Notes: generated by a model not told the origin, from the letters alone. DNA of 5,177 bases from Bacillota bacterium (GCA_023390115.1 JAEWDM010000017.1:1-5177), one strand, 5' to 3'. Counted from the stretch's first letter, positions 1 to 5,177 are shown. Numbers and translations: made by a program.

Positions 1-74
<74 letters not shown>

Positions 75-79
75 GACAA

Positions 80-167
80 GCGGGAATGGCGGAATTGGCA
101 GACGCGCTAGATTCAGGTTCTAGTGAACATTTCGTTCATGCAGGTTCAAGTCCTGTTTCCCGCACCA
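80..167 (+). tRNA. tRNA-Leu (anticodon CAG)
   Basis: Complete 88-nt class II tRNA. The acceptor stem pairs 80-86 with 157-163 (7 bp), the discriminator is A164, and CCA is encoded at 165-167. The anticodon stem 107-111 pairs with 119-123, and the loop 112-118 has CAG at 114-116, which reads CUG. The long variable arm at 124-139 contains a GAAC/GTTC stem. The T stem 140-144 pairs with 152-156 (one G-U pair) around TTCAAGT. The long variable arm and the D-loop sequence are typical of tRNA-Leu. It is the last gene of the tRNA cluster and is followed directly by a terminator. tRNA-Leu 3' ends are common integration sites, but no second copy of its 3' end was seen in this window. Confidence 0.97.
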
Positions 168-331
168 GGAGAGAAGCCCCGGAATCGTTGAGGTTCCGGG
201 GCTTTTTCGTACCTCAGTACACGTTGTCTTGTACACGTTTGAGTTCCGGCCATCTTCTGGTCCTCCTTAAGATATTTTGCGAAAATCAAAGTCAGTGCCG
301 TAAAAATGAAGATTTCTTGATAAGCGGTCAT
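146..331 (-). CDS. possible small membrane peptide, holin-like-toxin-style N-terminus; doubtful
   Basis: An ATG at 331 opens a frame beginning MTAYQEIFIFTALTLIFAKY, followed by KEDQK. The opening Met-Thr-x-Tyr-Gln/Glu and one short hydrophobic stretch followed by charged residues resemble the small holin-like toxins of Firmicutes (Hol_Tox type, usually about 30 aa). That similarity is from memory of the family and is weak. Against a real gene: there is no ribosome site before the ATG, and no stop codon follows the hydrophobic part. The frame runs on through the antisense of the tRNA terminator and ends inside antisense tRNA-Leu. A good AAGGAGG lies inside this frame, 8 nt before an internal ATG at 253, but what follows is low-complexity antisense of the terminator. 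At best this is a decayed copy. Confidence 0.15.
   Translation of the reverse strand: MTAYQEIFIFTALTLIFAKYLKEDQKMAGTQTCTRQRVLRYEKAPEPQRFRGFSPGAGNRT
174..208 (+). terminator. Rho-independent terminator of the tRNA cluster
   Basis: A perfect 11-bp stem pairs 174-184 with 194-204 around a 9-nt loop (185-193), and a run of five T follows at 203-207. The stem core is CCCCGG/CCGGGG. It starts 7 nt after the tRNA-Leu CCA end, so it ends the tRNA transcript. In the opposite direction the stem is followed by CTTCTC rather than a T run, so it should not work well for minus-strand transcripts. Confidence 0.93.
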
Positions 332-608
332 AGGGTAGGGACCGATATTTTTCGGCCGTTTGTGGCATCTCAAACTCTTTTTTTAAAATGATTGACGGAT
401 GATTATTATATAACAGCCGCAATATATACTCGAATTCTAGTTCCCTTAAAGGGAAATAACGGCACGTCCCGCGATGGAACGCGCCGCTATTCTGGCCCTC
501 ACCGGGTTTCTTGATTTCAACTTCCTGCCCATTCATAAATACGGAACGGATGCTCCCTTTTGCCGATACCCACATCCTATCCACCGTGCCATACCATCGT
601 CTCGTCAA
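267..608 (-). CDS. hypothetical short reading frame, unrecognised; possible remnant
   Basis: A 113-codon frame with a TTG start and no convincing ribosome site. I do not recognise it. The first 60 or so residues read like ordinary protein (for example WYGTVDRMWVSAKGSIRSVF, then an FMNGQEVEIKKPGEG stretch). The later part overlaps the AT-rich zone and looks random. The codon-like start with a poor tail suggests a fragment of a gene that was once longer, or a chance open frame. It overlaps the holin-like frame in another phase, so the two cannot both be genuine along their full lengths. The palindrome at 441-455 lies inside it. Confidence 0.15.
   Translation of the reverse strand: MTRRWYGTVDRMWVSAKGSIRSVFMNGQEVEIKKPGEGQNSGAFHRGTCRYFPLRELEFEYILRLLYNNHPSIILKKEFEMPQTAEKYRSLPYDRLSRNLHFYGTDFDFRKIS
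441..455. repeat. perfect 15-bp palindrome (TTCCCTT-A-AAGGGAA)
   Basis: Two 7-bp arms, TTCCCTT at 441-447 and AAGGGAA at 449-455, mirror each other around a single A. This is the symmetry of a dimeric repressor site. It lies about 30 bp upstream, on the minus strand, of a TATAAT-like hexamer at 405-410, so it could be an operator. No regulator gene adjoins it and no second copy was seen, so the role is unproven. Confidence 0.35.
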
Positions 609-651
609 AATCGGTGACCAGGTTCGTCTGGCGTTAGCGTCTGGAGATACG

Positions 652-837
652 TCATGATCCTGCTACGCTTGTCGGTCCTCTGGGTTTTCTGGGCGTGGCT
701 TCGTCAAGCTGCTGCCGAATTTCCACGTAGCGCGCCATGTATTCCGCCTGATCCGGTGCGGGCCGCTGCATGAACTCGGATGCGACGCCGAGTTCGGCTT
801 GCCGCTTATGCTTGCATACCCAGATTTCAATTGCCAA
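652..837 (-). CDS. hypothetical 61-aa protein or gene remnant overlapping the phosphoesterase 3' end
   Basis: A 61-codon frame starts at a TTG inside the last codons of the phosphoesterase gene (11-bp overlap) and ends at TGA. No clear ribosome site precedes the TTG. Internal ATG starts (771, 738) are possible, and the one at 738 has a weak AGGCGG before it. The middle of the protein (AELGVASEFMQRPAPDQAEY, then MARYVEIRQQLDEA) reads like genuine protein: charged, helix-prone, codon-like. I do not recognise a family. There is one Cys and no membrane segment. It could be a translationally coupled small gene, or the in-frame tail of a larger gene lost by deletion. I lean towards a remnant because the neighbouring 209-650 region also looks broken. 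Confidence 0.3.
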   Translation of the reverse strand: MAIEIWVCKHKRQAELGVASEFMQRPAPDQAEYMARYVEIRQQLDEATPRKPRGPTSVAGS

Positions 838-2833
838 GATTCTTCAAAGTTTCAACAATGGGGAGCAATCGGTCGGTTGCAAGACCTGCTAAATCCGTGA
901 CAGGTATATTGAACAGCCAATAATCCCCTGTCGCGTGGTTTTCACCGTCACACCACACCTCCAAGCTTCCTCCGTCGCTAAAGTAAAATTGCGATGCAAA
1001 TTCGGAAGTGTCCATGCTCTCCGCAAGTTTCTTATACGCCGCTGCTTTAAGCTCTTCGGGAATATCCCCATCGACGCCTACAAGAGTCAGGCTGAATTTG
1101 CCATCAAGCGCCATCTGCTTGAACGCGTCCTTATCCTTGATGAAATCCCACAGATTCCCCTCGACTTTTTCGCCCGTTGTCAGATCGAAAAGCTGCGCCC
1201 TGACTGAGTTGACGGGATAAGAGGCTCCCGTGGTGTAGGCAATATCATAGGTTCTCACGCTCAGCAAATTCCCTGGTATCGCTTCAAAAACAGGCGTAAT
1301 ATCGTACGTGGTGTCCCTTTCGGCTGAAAGAGTTGGATTGATGCAGAAATCCTTTAATTCCTTGTTCAGTTTTTCCTGTACGGCTCTGTCCGCCAAGTTG
1401 CTGACTTCAAGATAGCGCGCCTCCGTATCGTCGTTGCCGTAGTTTTCAAATGCTTTTACATCAAACGTCGCAAAGGCCAGAGGATCTTCCGCGAGGGCGC
1501 TGTCACCATATGTGGGTTCTTCGCCTTCTGGACTGCTGATGCCGGCGCTGATATCAATGACAACTCCGTCCTCCATATATTCGCATACTGCCGCCGTGGT
1601 CTTGTCGCCTGTGGTAATGACCGCAAATGTGCGAGCGGCATCCGGGTAATCGGTGTTATGGTCAATCCAGGTTCCGTCGTTCAGGTAGTATTTCCCGTCG
1701 CCCGTATCCCGGTATGCGGGCACATGGGTATGGCCGAACACCACCACATCCACACTTTCGTCCGGGTTATCCAGATACTGCGCCTTCGCTTGCTTGAAAT
1801 AGTATTCCCAGTTCAGGGTTCCGGCCACCGCTTCAATGAAGCTGTTGGGAACCTTGATGTTGTTGATCTTCTGACGTTCGGCCCATGTACGTTGAATGTT
1901 CTTATACAGTACCGGCGCGGAAATCGTTCCGTCCTCCTGCTGAGCCGGATAGAAATCGAGATACGTATACGCATCGTCAAATCCGGCGATGTGCAAATCG
2001 AATATCTTCGCGTCAAGGCTCTCGTTGGGCGTCATCCGTGCGGAGATGTCTTTGAGAAGCGAGTAGTAGATGTAAGCGCCGTACTGATCAGTATCGCTCT
2101 TGTCTGGCACGTTCGTAACTACCGGCAGATCCTTCTCTACCTTCGGACGGCCCTCCAGCACCCACGTGGCGGCATAGCGGGCGTAAAAATACCCCGCGGG
2201 CAAAATGGTATCGTCATTCCCGCACAGCTCGGCATTGGTGACCGTGTCAGGCGCGGAAAACACATCGTAGCGGTGGCCGTGCTCAATGACGATCTCGTTT
2301 CGATCGCCCGTATAATAGGCGCCAAGCCCTTCGGCGTCTCTTGCCTGCACGATTTTGGGGATAGCCTCCTGCAAAACATCGGCTTCCAGCGTCATATCAT
2401 GGTTCCCGATGACGTAGACAAGCTTTATCCCACTGTCTGCCACGTTGTTGAACTCGTCAATCACGGACTGGTTGTTGGCGATCACGGCCTTGTAAAACAG
2501 GCTTTCATCGGTGTAGCTGGGATAATAAACCGGCAAAAACCACTCGTCCAGGAAATCGCCGGCGATGACCAACTCCCGCACATCTTTCGTGTTCTGCAGG
2601 CGCTGCAGAAACTCGATGAGCAGCGGACGGTTTTTCAGCGTTTCGGTATAGTTGTCATCGATGCCGAGGTGGATGTCGCTGATGACGACGATCTTGTCTC
2701 TTGTGCTGCCTGCTTCCCACAAGGCGGCAACGCCCTTCGGCGCTTCGGCTTTCGCGGAGTATCCGGTAGTGCACAGTGCCAGAGAGATCACCATGCTGGA
2801 CGCCAGTAATAAAGCGAGAATTCTCGTTTTCAT
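827..2833 (-). CDS. exported calcineurin-like metallophosphoesterase with C-terminal RsiV/DUF3298-like domain
   Basis: A 668-aa protein predicted to hydrolyse phosphoester bonds outside the membrane; the substrate is unknown. Residues 1-31 form a Sec signal peptide (KTR, hydrophobic core 5-20, likely cut after AKAEA). Cys21 is not in a good lipobox. Residues 47-375 carry the complete dinuclear-metal motifs of the family: D53-I-H55, G92-D93-x-x-D96, G143-N-H145-D146, H185-G-H187 and G367-H368-T-H370. Residues about 455-650 resemble the DUF4163/DUF3298 region of RsiV: a 'NLADRAVQEKLNKELKDF' helix, a T-G-A-S-Y-P turn like the family's T-G-G-A-H-P, a 'FDLTTGEKV' strand, and a late 'FNIP' strand. 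The start ATG at 2833 lies 8 nt after GGGGAGG (2842-2848); the ATG at 2839 is too close and that at 2857 lies upstream of it. No terminator follows the stop. The domain fusion is an inference from motif reading; the phosphoesterase call is firm. Confidence 0.9.
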   Translation of the reverse strand: MKTRILALLLASSMVISLALCTTGYSAKAEAPKGVAALWEAGSTRDKIVVISDIHLGIDDNYTETLKNRPLLIEFLQRLQNTKDVRELVIAGDFLDEWFLPVYYPSYTDESLFYKAVIANNQSVIDEFNNVADSGIKLVYVIGNHDMTLEADVLQEAIPKIVQARDAEGLGAYYTGDRNEIVIEHGHRYDVFSAPDTVTNAELCGNDDTILPAGYFYARYAATWVLEGRPKVEKDLPVVTNVPDKSDTDQYGAYIYYSLLKDISARMTPNESLDAKIFDLHIAGFDDAYTYLDFYPAQQEDGTISAPVLYKNIQRTWAERQKINNIKVPNSFIEAVAGTLNWEYYFKQAKAQYLDNPDESVDVVVFGHTHVPAYRDTGDGKYYLNDGTWIDHNTDYPDAARTFAVITTGDKTTAAVCEYMEDGVVIDISAGISSPEGEEPTYGDSALAEDPLAFATFDVKAFENYGNDDTEARYLEVSNLADRAVQEKLNKELKDFCINPTLSAERDTTYDITPVFEAIPGNLLSVRTYDIAYTTGASYPVNSVRAQLFDLTTGEKVEGNLWDFIKDKDAFKQMALDGKFSLTLVGVDGDIPEELKAAAYKKLAESMDTSEFASQFYFSDGGSLEVWCDGENHATGDYWLFNIPVTDLAGLATDRLLPIVETLKNLGN

Positions 2834-2974
2834 GTTCATTTCCTCCCCTGATTGCATATTGTCGGCCGGATGACCGGCACGGAGCTACTCAAGCTTCATG
2901 TCGGTAAAGGGGATGCCTTCGTGAATGTAGGTCTAATCATTGTCTTCTACCGCCACCCCAGCGCAACGGAGGGG
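2834..2974 (-). other. 141-bp gap with amber-interrupted, protein-like reading frame; no terminator
   Basis: This is the gap between the stop of the 78-aa gene and the phosphoesterase start. In the phosphoesterase frame, the stretch from a GTG at 2956 reads VAVEDND, TAG (2933-2935), TYIHEGIPFTDMKLE, TAG (2885-2887), LRAGHPADN, then runs into the phosphoesterase region. It looks protein-like but is broken by two TAG codons, so it is probably a pseudogene remnant or chance. A GCCGG/CCGGC hairpin (2865-2878) lies just upstream of the ribosome site. There is no hairpin followed by T residues, so transcription from the 78-aa gene could continue into the phosphoesterase gene. No clear promoter is visible. 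Confidence 0.45.
2842..2848 (-). promoter_or_regulatory. ribosome binding site that fixes the phosphoesterase start
   Basis: GGGGAGG on the minus strand. Spacing is 8 nt to the ATG at 2833 and only 2 nt to the ATG at 2839, while the ATG at 2857 lies upstream of it. This supports the 2833 start and gives a signal peptide with a short charged N-region. Confidence 0.75.
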
Positions 2975-3211
2975 TCATAGCCCGTTCATCGCTTTTTGCG
3001 GCTGCAGCTTCTTCGGCCAGTAGCATACGCCCACATCCAACGCGCGGGGCTTATCCAGATGGAAGTCTGCGTAGACGCAGTACCAACAGGTCTGCTCCGC
3101 CGCACCGCTGCGCGGCGTAAAAGCGGGACATCTCTGTTTGGGCCAGACGTTGCCGCCGGAATTGGGGGCGGACAGCGCCTGATCTTCTCGCCGTCTATCA
3201 GTTCCGCTCAT
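2975..3211 (-). CDS. small four-cysteine protein (78 aa), probable metal binding, function unknown
   Basis: A 78-aa soluble protein with no signal peptide or membrane segment. The first 25 residues are polar and probably disordered. It has four cysteines, C28, C42, C45 and C63, arranged C-x13-C-W-Y-C-x17-C-Y-W-P, the pattern of small Zn- or Fe-S-binding proteins common as 'hypothetical' in clostridia. I do not recognise a named family. The ATG at 3211 is preceded by AGAGGGGG at 7-nt spacing; the frame is open further upstream to a TTG at 3346, but that part lacks a ribosome site and overlaps the promoter signals, so the short start is chosen. It lies between the two-component kinase and the phosphoesterase gene on the same strand, and has its own putative regulated promoter. 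Binding of a metal is inference. Confidence 0.7.
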   Translation of the reverse strand: MSGTDRRREDQALSAPNSGGNVWPKQRCPAFTPRSGAAEQTCWYCVYADFHLDKPRALDVGVCYWPKKLQPQKAMNGL

Positions 3212-3249
3212 AAATACACCCCCTCTCTCTTCGTTGCTTTCCTGCACAG

Positions 3250-3264
3250 AGGATAGCATGAAAG
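3250..3264 (-). promoter_or_regulatory. candidate extended -10 promoter for the 78-aa gene
   Basis: On the minus strand TGCTATCCT (3250-3258) gives an extended -10 (TGn followed by TATCCT). It predicts a start near 3243 and a leader of about 32 nt to the ATG at 3211, with the ribosome site inside it. There is no recognisable TTGACA -35 at 17-18 bp, as expected of a promoter that needs an activator. The direct repeats at 3285-3312 lie just upstream in the position of an activator site. Found by eye; not tested. Confidence 0.4.
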
Positions 3265-3284
3265 AGAAGGGGGCGTCCGTTTCT

Positions 3285-3312
3285 TGCTTAAAAGGCGCGA
3301 TTTTCTGCTTAA
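3285..3312 (-). promoter_or_regulatory. direct repeat TTAAGCA x2, 21 bp apart: candidate LytTR regulator binding site
   Basis: On the minus strand TTAAGCA occurs at 3312-3306 and again at 3291-3285, 21 bp start to start (two helical turns), and each copy is followed by GAAA or AGAAA. LytTR regulators such as AgrA bind two roughly 9-bp direct repeats with this spacing, and the AgrA repeat ACAGTTAAG shares TTAAG with both copies. A LytTR regulator gene lies about 1.3 kb upstream. The site precedes the extended -10 of the 78-aa gene. The repeats are seen directly; the regulator assignment is inference. Confidence 0.5.
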
Positions 3313-3328
3313 TGTTGCCGATTTTTGG

Positions 3329-3349
3329 AAAAACTACGCTTGACAAGCG
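3329..3349 (-). terminator. weak candidate terminator after the sensor kinase gene
   Basis: On the minus strand, CGCTT-GTC-AAGCG (3349-3337) forms a 5-bp stem with a 3-nt loop, followed by TAGTTTTTCC. It begins 16 nt after the kinase stop. The stem is short, so read-through into the 78-aa gene is likely, which would place all four genes in partly connected transcripts. Confidence 0.35.
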
Positions 3350-3364
3350 CGTTCACATCTGTTC

Positions 3365-4621
3365 TCACACCATCAGCCGAACCTTGAATATACCGTCCGT
3401 AATCTCATATGCCAGCTCGCCGCCGCATTCCTTCACAAAGTCGGCCACGCTCTGGGTGCCCTTGCCGTGACCCTCCTCGCGAGAGACGGGAAAGCCGTTT
3501 TCGTCCACCGCTACCTCGCCGTCATAGGGATTGCTCAGTTCGAAAATGAGTTGGCCCGTGCTCACGGCGGTAAAGCGCAGTGTGCGCTGCCTTGCAGGCA
3601 GGGCGGAAACGGCGGTAATGGCGTTTTCCATAAGGTTTGATACGGCCATTGCCAGTGAAAGCTCATCGATGTCGAGCTTTTCCGGAATGTCCAGCCGCAA
3701 TTCACAGCGAACGCCCCGCTGCCGCGCAAGCTCGACATAATAGGAGACGGCGGCGTTCACCGACACGTTCTGGCAGTAACTTTGGGGTTTTTGAGGCATT
3801 GCCTCGCTCTGCTTCTGTATGAGGCTGGCGGCCTTATCCGCAGCACCCTCCTTCAGCAGAGAAAGCAGCGTGTTGTTGAAGTGGCGGCGGTCATGCTGCG
3901 CGATGCTCATCTGCCTAACGGTTTCATCCATCAGCGAAAGGCGCTGACGGGTGAGCTCCCGGTCGGACTGGATCTTCTGATTTTCTTCCCGAAGCGCCGC
4001 CTCGCGCAAGGTTTTTCTAAGAGAAAGAAAGATGGCGAGATAAACGAGCAGCGCCAACAAAACGAGCAGCAGGAGCGGGACAACATCCTCTGTCAGCGTC
4101 TGCTCCACATCGTCGCTTGCCATGAAATACCATGCAAAATTCATAAAGAGACTGGCCGCGACAAAAAGGTAGACGCTCCATTGCTCCGCCACCTGACGAT
4201 AGAGAGGAATCAGGCGCTTGCGAAACAGCATTATTGCGGCAGCAAACAGGAGAAAGCGCAATACCGTGATGGCATAACTCGGATACGGAAACAGATCGCA
4301 GAGGTAGTAGCTCAAAACGACCGTGACGGCATAGACGTTCATGGCCGTGAGGCAGTTGAACAGCCACTGCATGAACGTTTCCTGAAAGAGCGGCTTCACG
4401 GCGACGCCGACAAGGATGAAAAACAGGATGTCCAGTTTTCCCAACGTCGTATAGTCGTTCCGCAGATAGAAAAAGACGTTCAGCGCCATATCCAGCGACA
4501 CGATTGCCGCCAGCGCCACCCATAGCGTCTGCGGACGGTATTTGGGTCGTGCCAACGTAAACAGCAACCCCGCAAGCATGACGTTCGTGACGATGGAGCG
4601 CAGGATGTCATAAAACTGCAT
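3365..4621 (-). CDS. GHKL-type sensor histidine kinase, AgrC-like
   Basis: A 418-aa (from ATG 4621) membrane kinase that should sense an extracellular or membrane signal and phosphorylate the adjacent response regulator. Residue numbers here count from the GTG at 4627. Residues about 10-203 contain six or seven hydrophobic segments (near 10-26, 36-56, 66-80, 88-110, 120-136, 150-169, 182-203), the AgrC/VirS layout. A charged coiled-coil linker (204-240) follows. The phosphorylation site is H245 in AQHDRRHFNN, Gln replacing the usual Arg of RHD. The ATPase has the N box N331-LME-N335 and a G box at 386-390 (GHGKG). The protein ends in the usual short strand after 'GGELAY'. ATG 4621 has GGGGGAG 8 nt before it and lies 2 nt after the regulator stop; GTG 4627 would give a 4-bp overlap but sits only 2 nt from that site. 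Either way the two genes are translationally coupled. The signal is unknown. Confidence 0.92.
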   Translation of the reverse strand: MQFYDILRSIVTNVMLAGLLFTLARPKYRPQTLWVALAAIVSLDMALNVFFYLRNDYTTLGKLDILFFILVGVAVKPLFQETFMQWLFNCLTAMNVYAVTVVLSYYLCDLFPYPSYAITVLRFLLFAAAIMLFRKRLIPLYRQVAEQWSVYLFVAASLFMNFAWYFMASDDVEQTLTEDVVPLLLLVLLALLVYLAIFLSLRKTLREAALREENQKIQSDRELTRQRLSLMDETVRQMSIAQHDRRHFNNTLLSLLKEGAADKAASLIQKQSEAMPQKPQSYCQNVSVNAAVSYYVELARQRGVRCELRLDIPEKLDIDELSLAMAVSNLMENAITAVSALPARQRTLRFTAVSTGQLIFELSNPYDGEVAVDENGFPVSREEGHGKGTQSVADFVKECGGELAYEITDGIFKVRLMV

Positions 4622-4623
4622 CC

Positions 4624-5177
4624 TCACATCTCCCCCAGACGATAGCTCATATACGCATTGCGCACCGTGGAAAACTGCTTGCCGGAAACCGGCACGAAGG
4701 AGCCGCCTTTCATGGCGAAGCCGTCCTTAGAGAGCCGATCCACATACCTCATGTTGACGGCAAAGGCGGCGTGAGGCTGGATAAACCGCCGATCGCGCAA
4801 GAGCGGCGCGACGTGCTCCGCAAAGCTGCCGGAGATGGTTAATGTCTCGACCTGCTCGCCGCTTACAAGCGTGTAGATCACGGTATGGCGCACATATTCG
4901 CAGCAGACAACAACATCTGCGGAGAGAGTGCGCAGCCCGTCCCGCGTCTTGACCGTGATCAAGGTTTCCTCGCCAAAACCCACTTTTTCCGCAGCCAGTT
5001 CCAGAGCGGCAAACAGAGAACCCTTGTCCACCGGCTTTAGCAGATAGTGCAGGGGATTGACCGAATATGCGTCCAACGCGAAGCCGGGCTCTGTCGTGAT
5101 ATAGATTATCTGCGCGTCGGTACTGACGCGGCGTATGCTCCGCCCAAGCTCAAGTCCGCTGATCATCGGCATTACTA
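4624..5177 (-). CDS. LytTR-family response regulator, AgrA/LytR-like (5' end beyond window)
   Basis: The 184 visible codons are the C-terminal part of the partner of the downstream kinase. Numbering from the MPM methionine at 5172: residues 1-60 are the end of a receiver domain, starting V-MPMISGLEL, which follows directly after the phospho-acceptor Asp in this family (that Asp lies just outside the window). The switch Thr is T26/T27 in YITTEP, and the conserved Lys-Pro is K46-P47 in LLKPV. Residues about 70-178 form the LytTR DNA-binding domain, with the signature F130-I-Q-x-H134-x5-VN-M-x-Y-V and a late PVSGKQFSTV strand-helix. The frame is open to the right edge with two extra codons before the methionine, so 5172 is not the start. 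Its stop is 2 nt from the kinase ATG. The expected role is to bind direct repeats and activate transcription. Confidence 0.93.
   Translation of the reverse strand, partial: VMPMISGLELGRSIRRVSTDAQIIYITTEPGFALDAYSVNPLHYLLKPVDKGSLFAALELAAEKVGFGEETLITVKTRDGLRTLSADVVVCCEYVRHTVIYTLVSGEQVETLTISGSFAEHVAPLLRDRRFIQPHAAFAVNMRYVDRLSKDGFAMKGGSFVPVSGKQFSTVRNAYMSYRLGEM

Larger units (their letters stand above)
209..826. other. 618-bp stretch without a confident gene; possible eroded accessory DNA
   Basis: No protein of recognisable family spans this stretch. The minus strand has several short, partly overlapping frames (listed separately) with TTG starts or missing ribosome sites. The plus strand has only one frame of about 100 codons, and it begins inside tRNA-Leu and reads through the tRNA and its terminator, so it is not credible. 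An AT-rich part (about 361-440) contains a TATAAT-like hexamer on the minus strand at 405-410 without a matching -35. The pattern, short codon-like pieces broken by stops next to a tRNA-Leu gene, fits decayed remnants of an inserted element, but no integrase, transposase or attachment repeat is visible to prove it. Confidence 0.5.

Noticed and set aside
86..391. Plus-strand frame of 101 codons
   Set aside because: It starts inside tRNA-Leu and reads through the tRNA and its terminator hairpin.
2765..2780. Lipoprotein signal around Cys21 of the phosphoesterase
   Set aside because: The residue before Cys is Leu and the preceding residues do not fit a lipobox; a signal peptidase I site after AKAEA is more plausible.
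1658..2809. Plus-strand open frame of 383 codons
   Set aside because: It is antisense to the phosphoesterase, whose opposite frame has a signal peptide and every metal-binding motif. It begins without a ribosome site and its protein shows no recognisable motif.
2951..2974. CCCC/GGGG hairpin after the 78-aa gene as a terminator
   Set aside because: The stem is about 5 bp with a long loop and is followed by GGCGG instead of T residues.
3340..3345. TTGACA on the plus strand as a -35 element
   Set aside because: No -10 follows at 16-19 bp, it would fire into the antisense of the kinase, and it is part of the small hairpin after the kinase gene.
3212..3346. N-terminal extension of the 78-aa protein to a TTG at 3346
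   Set aside because: No ribosome site precedes it, it would cover the candidate promoter and repeats, and the ATG at 3211 has a well-spaced AGAGGGGG.
3782..4525. Plus-strand open frame of 247 codons
   Set aside because: Antisense shadow of the sensor kinase, rich in charged and Gln residues that mirror the kinase's hydrophobic codons.

Overview
The window looks like a chromosomal piece of a Gram-positive Firmicute, most likely a gut-type clostridium (Oscillospiraceae or a relative). This rests on the strong GGAGG-type ribosome sites, the CCA-encoding tRNA genes, an AgrC/AgrA-like sensor and regulator pair, a secreted phosphoesterase with an RsiV-like C-terminal domain, and a small four-cysteine protein of a clostridial style. 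The taxonomic call is inference, because there is no rRNA or other marker gene here.

Layout. Positions 1-208 (+ strand) hold the end of a tRNA cluster: a tRNA-Tyr(GTA) cut by the window edge, a complete tRNA-Leu(CAG), and a strong intrinsic terminator. Positions 209-826 have no confident gene. They contain short minus-strand reading frames with weak or absent start signals, one with a holin-like-toxin-style N-terminus, and a perfect 15-bp palindrome; this looks like an eroded accessory patch beside a tRNA gene. Everything from 827 to the right edge is on the minus strand. In transcription order (right to left) it reads: a LytTR response regulator (cut at the window edge), a GHKL sensor kinase translationally coupled to it, a 78-aa four-cysteine protein, and a 668-aa exported metallophosphoesterase.

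How the genes may work together. The kinase and regulator form an AgrC/AgrA-type two-component system. No AgrB- or AgrD-like gene is seen here, so its signal is unknown. Between the kinase and the 78-aa gene lie two copies of TTAAGCA exactly 21 bp apart, followed by an extended -10 element with no good -35. A direct repeat two helical turns apart next to an activator-dependent promoter is the usual target of LytTR regulators, and TTAAG matches half of the classical AgrA site. The working hypothesis is that this regulator activates the 78-aa gene and, since no terminator is visible in the 141-bp gap that follows, possibly the exported phosphoesterase too.

The phosphoesterase itself joins a full calcineurin-type metal centre to an RsiV/DUF3298-like region. 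It and the repeat-bearing promoter are the most interesting items in the window.
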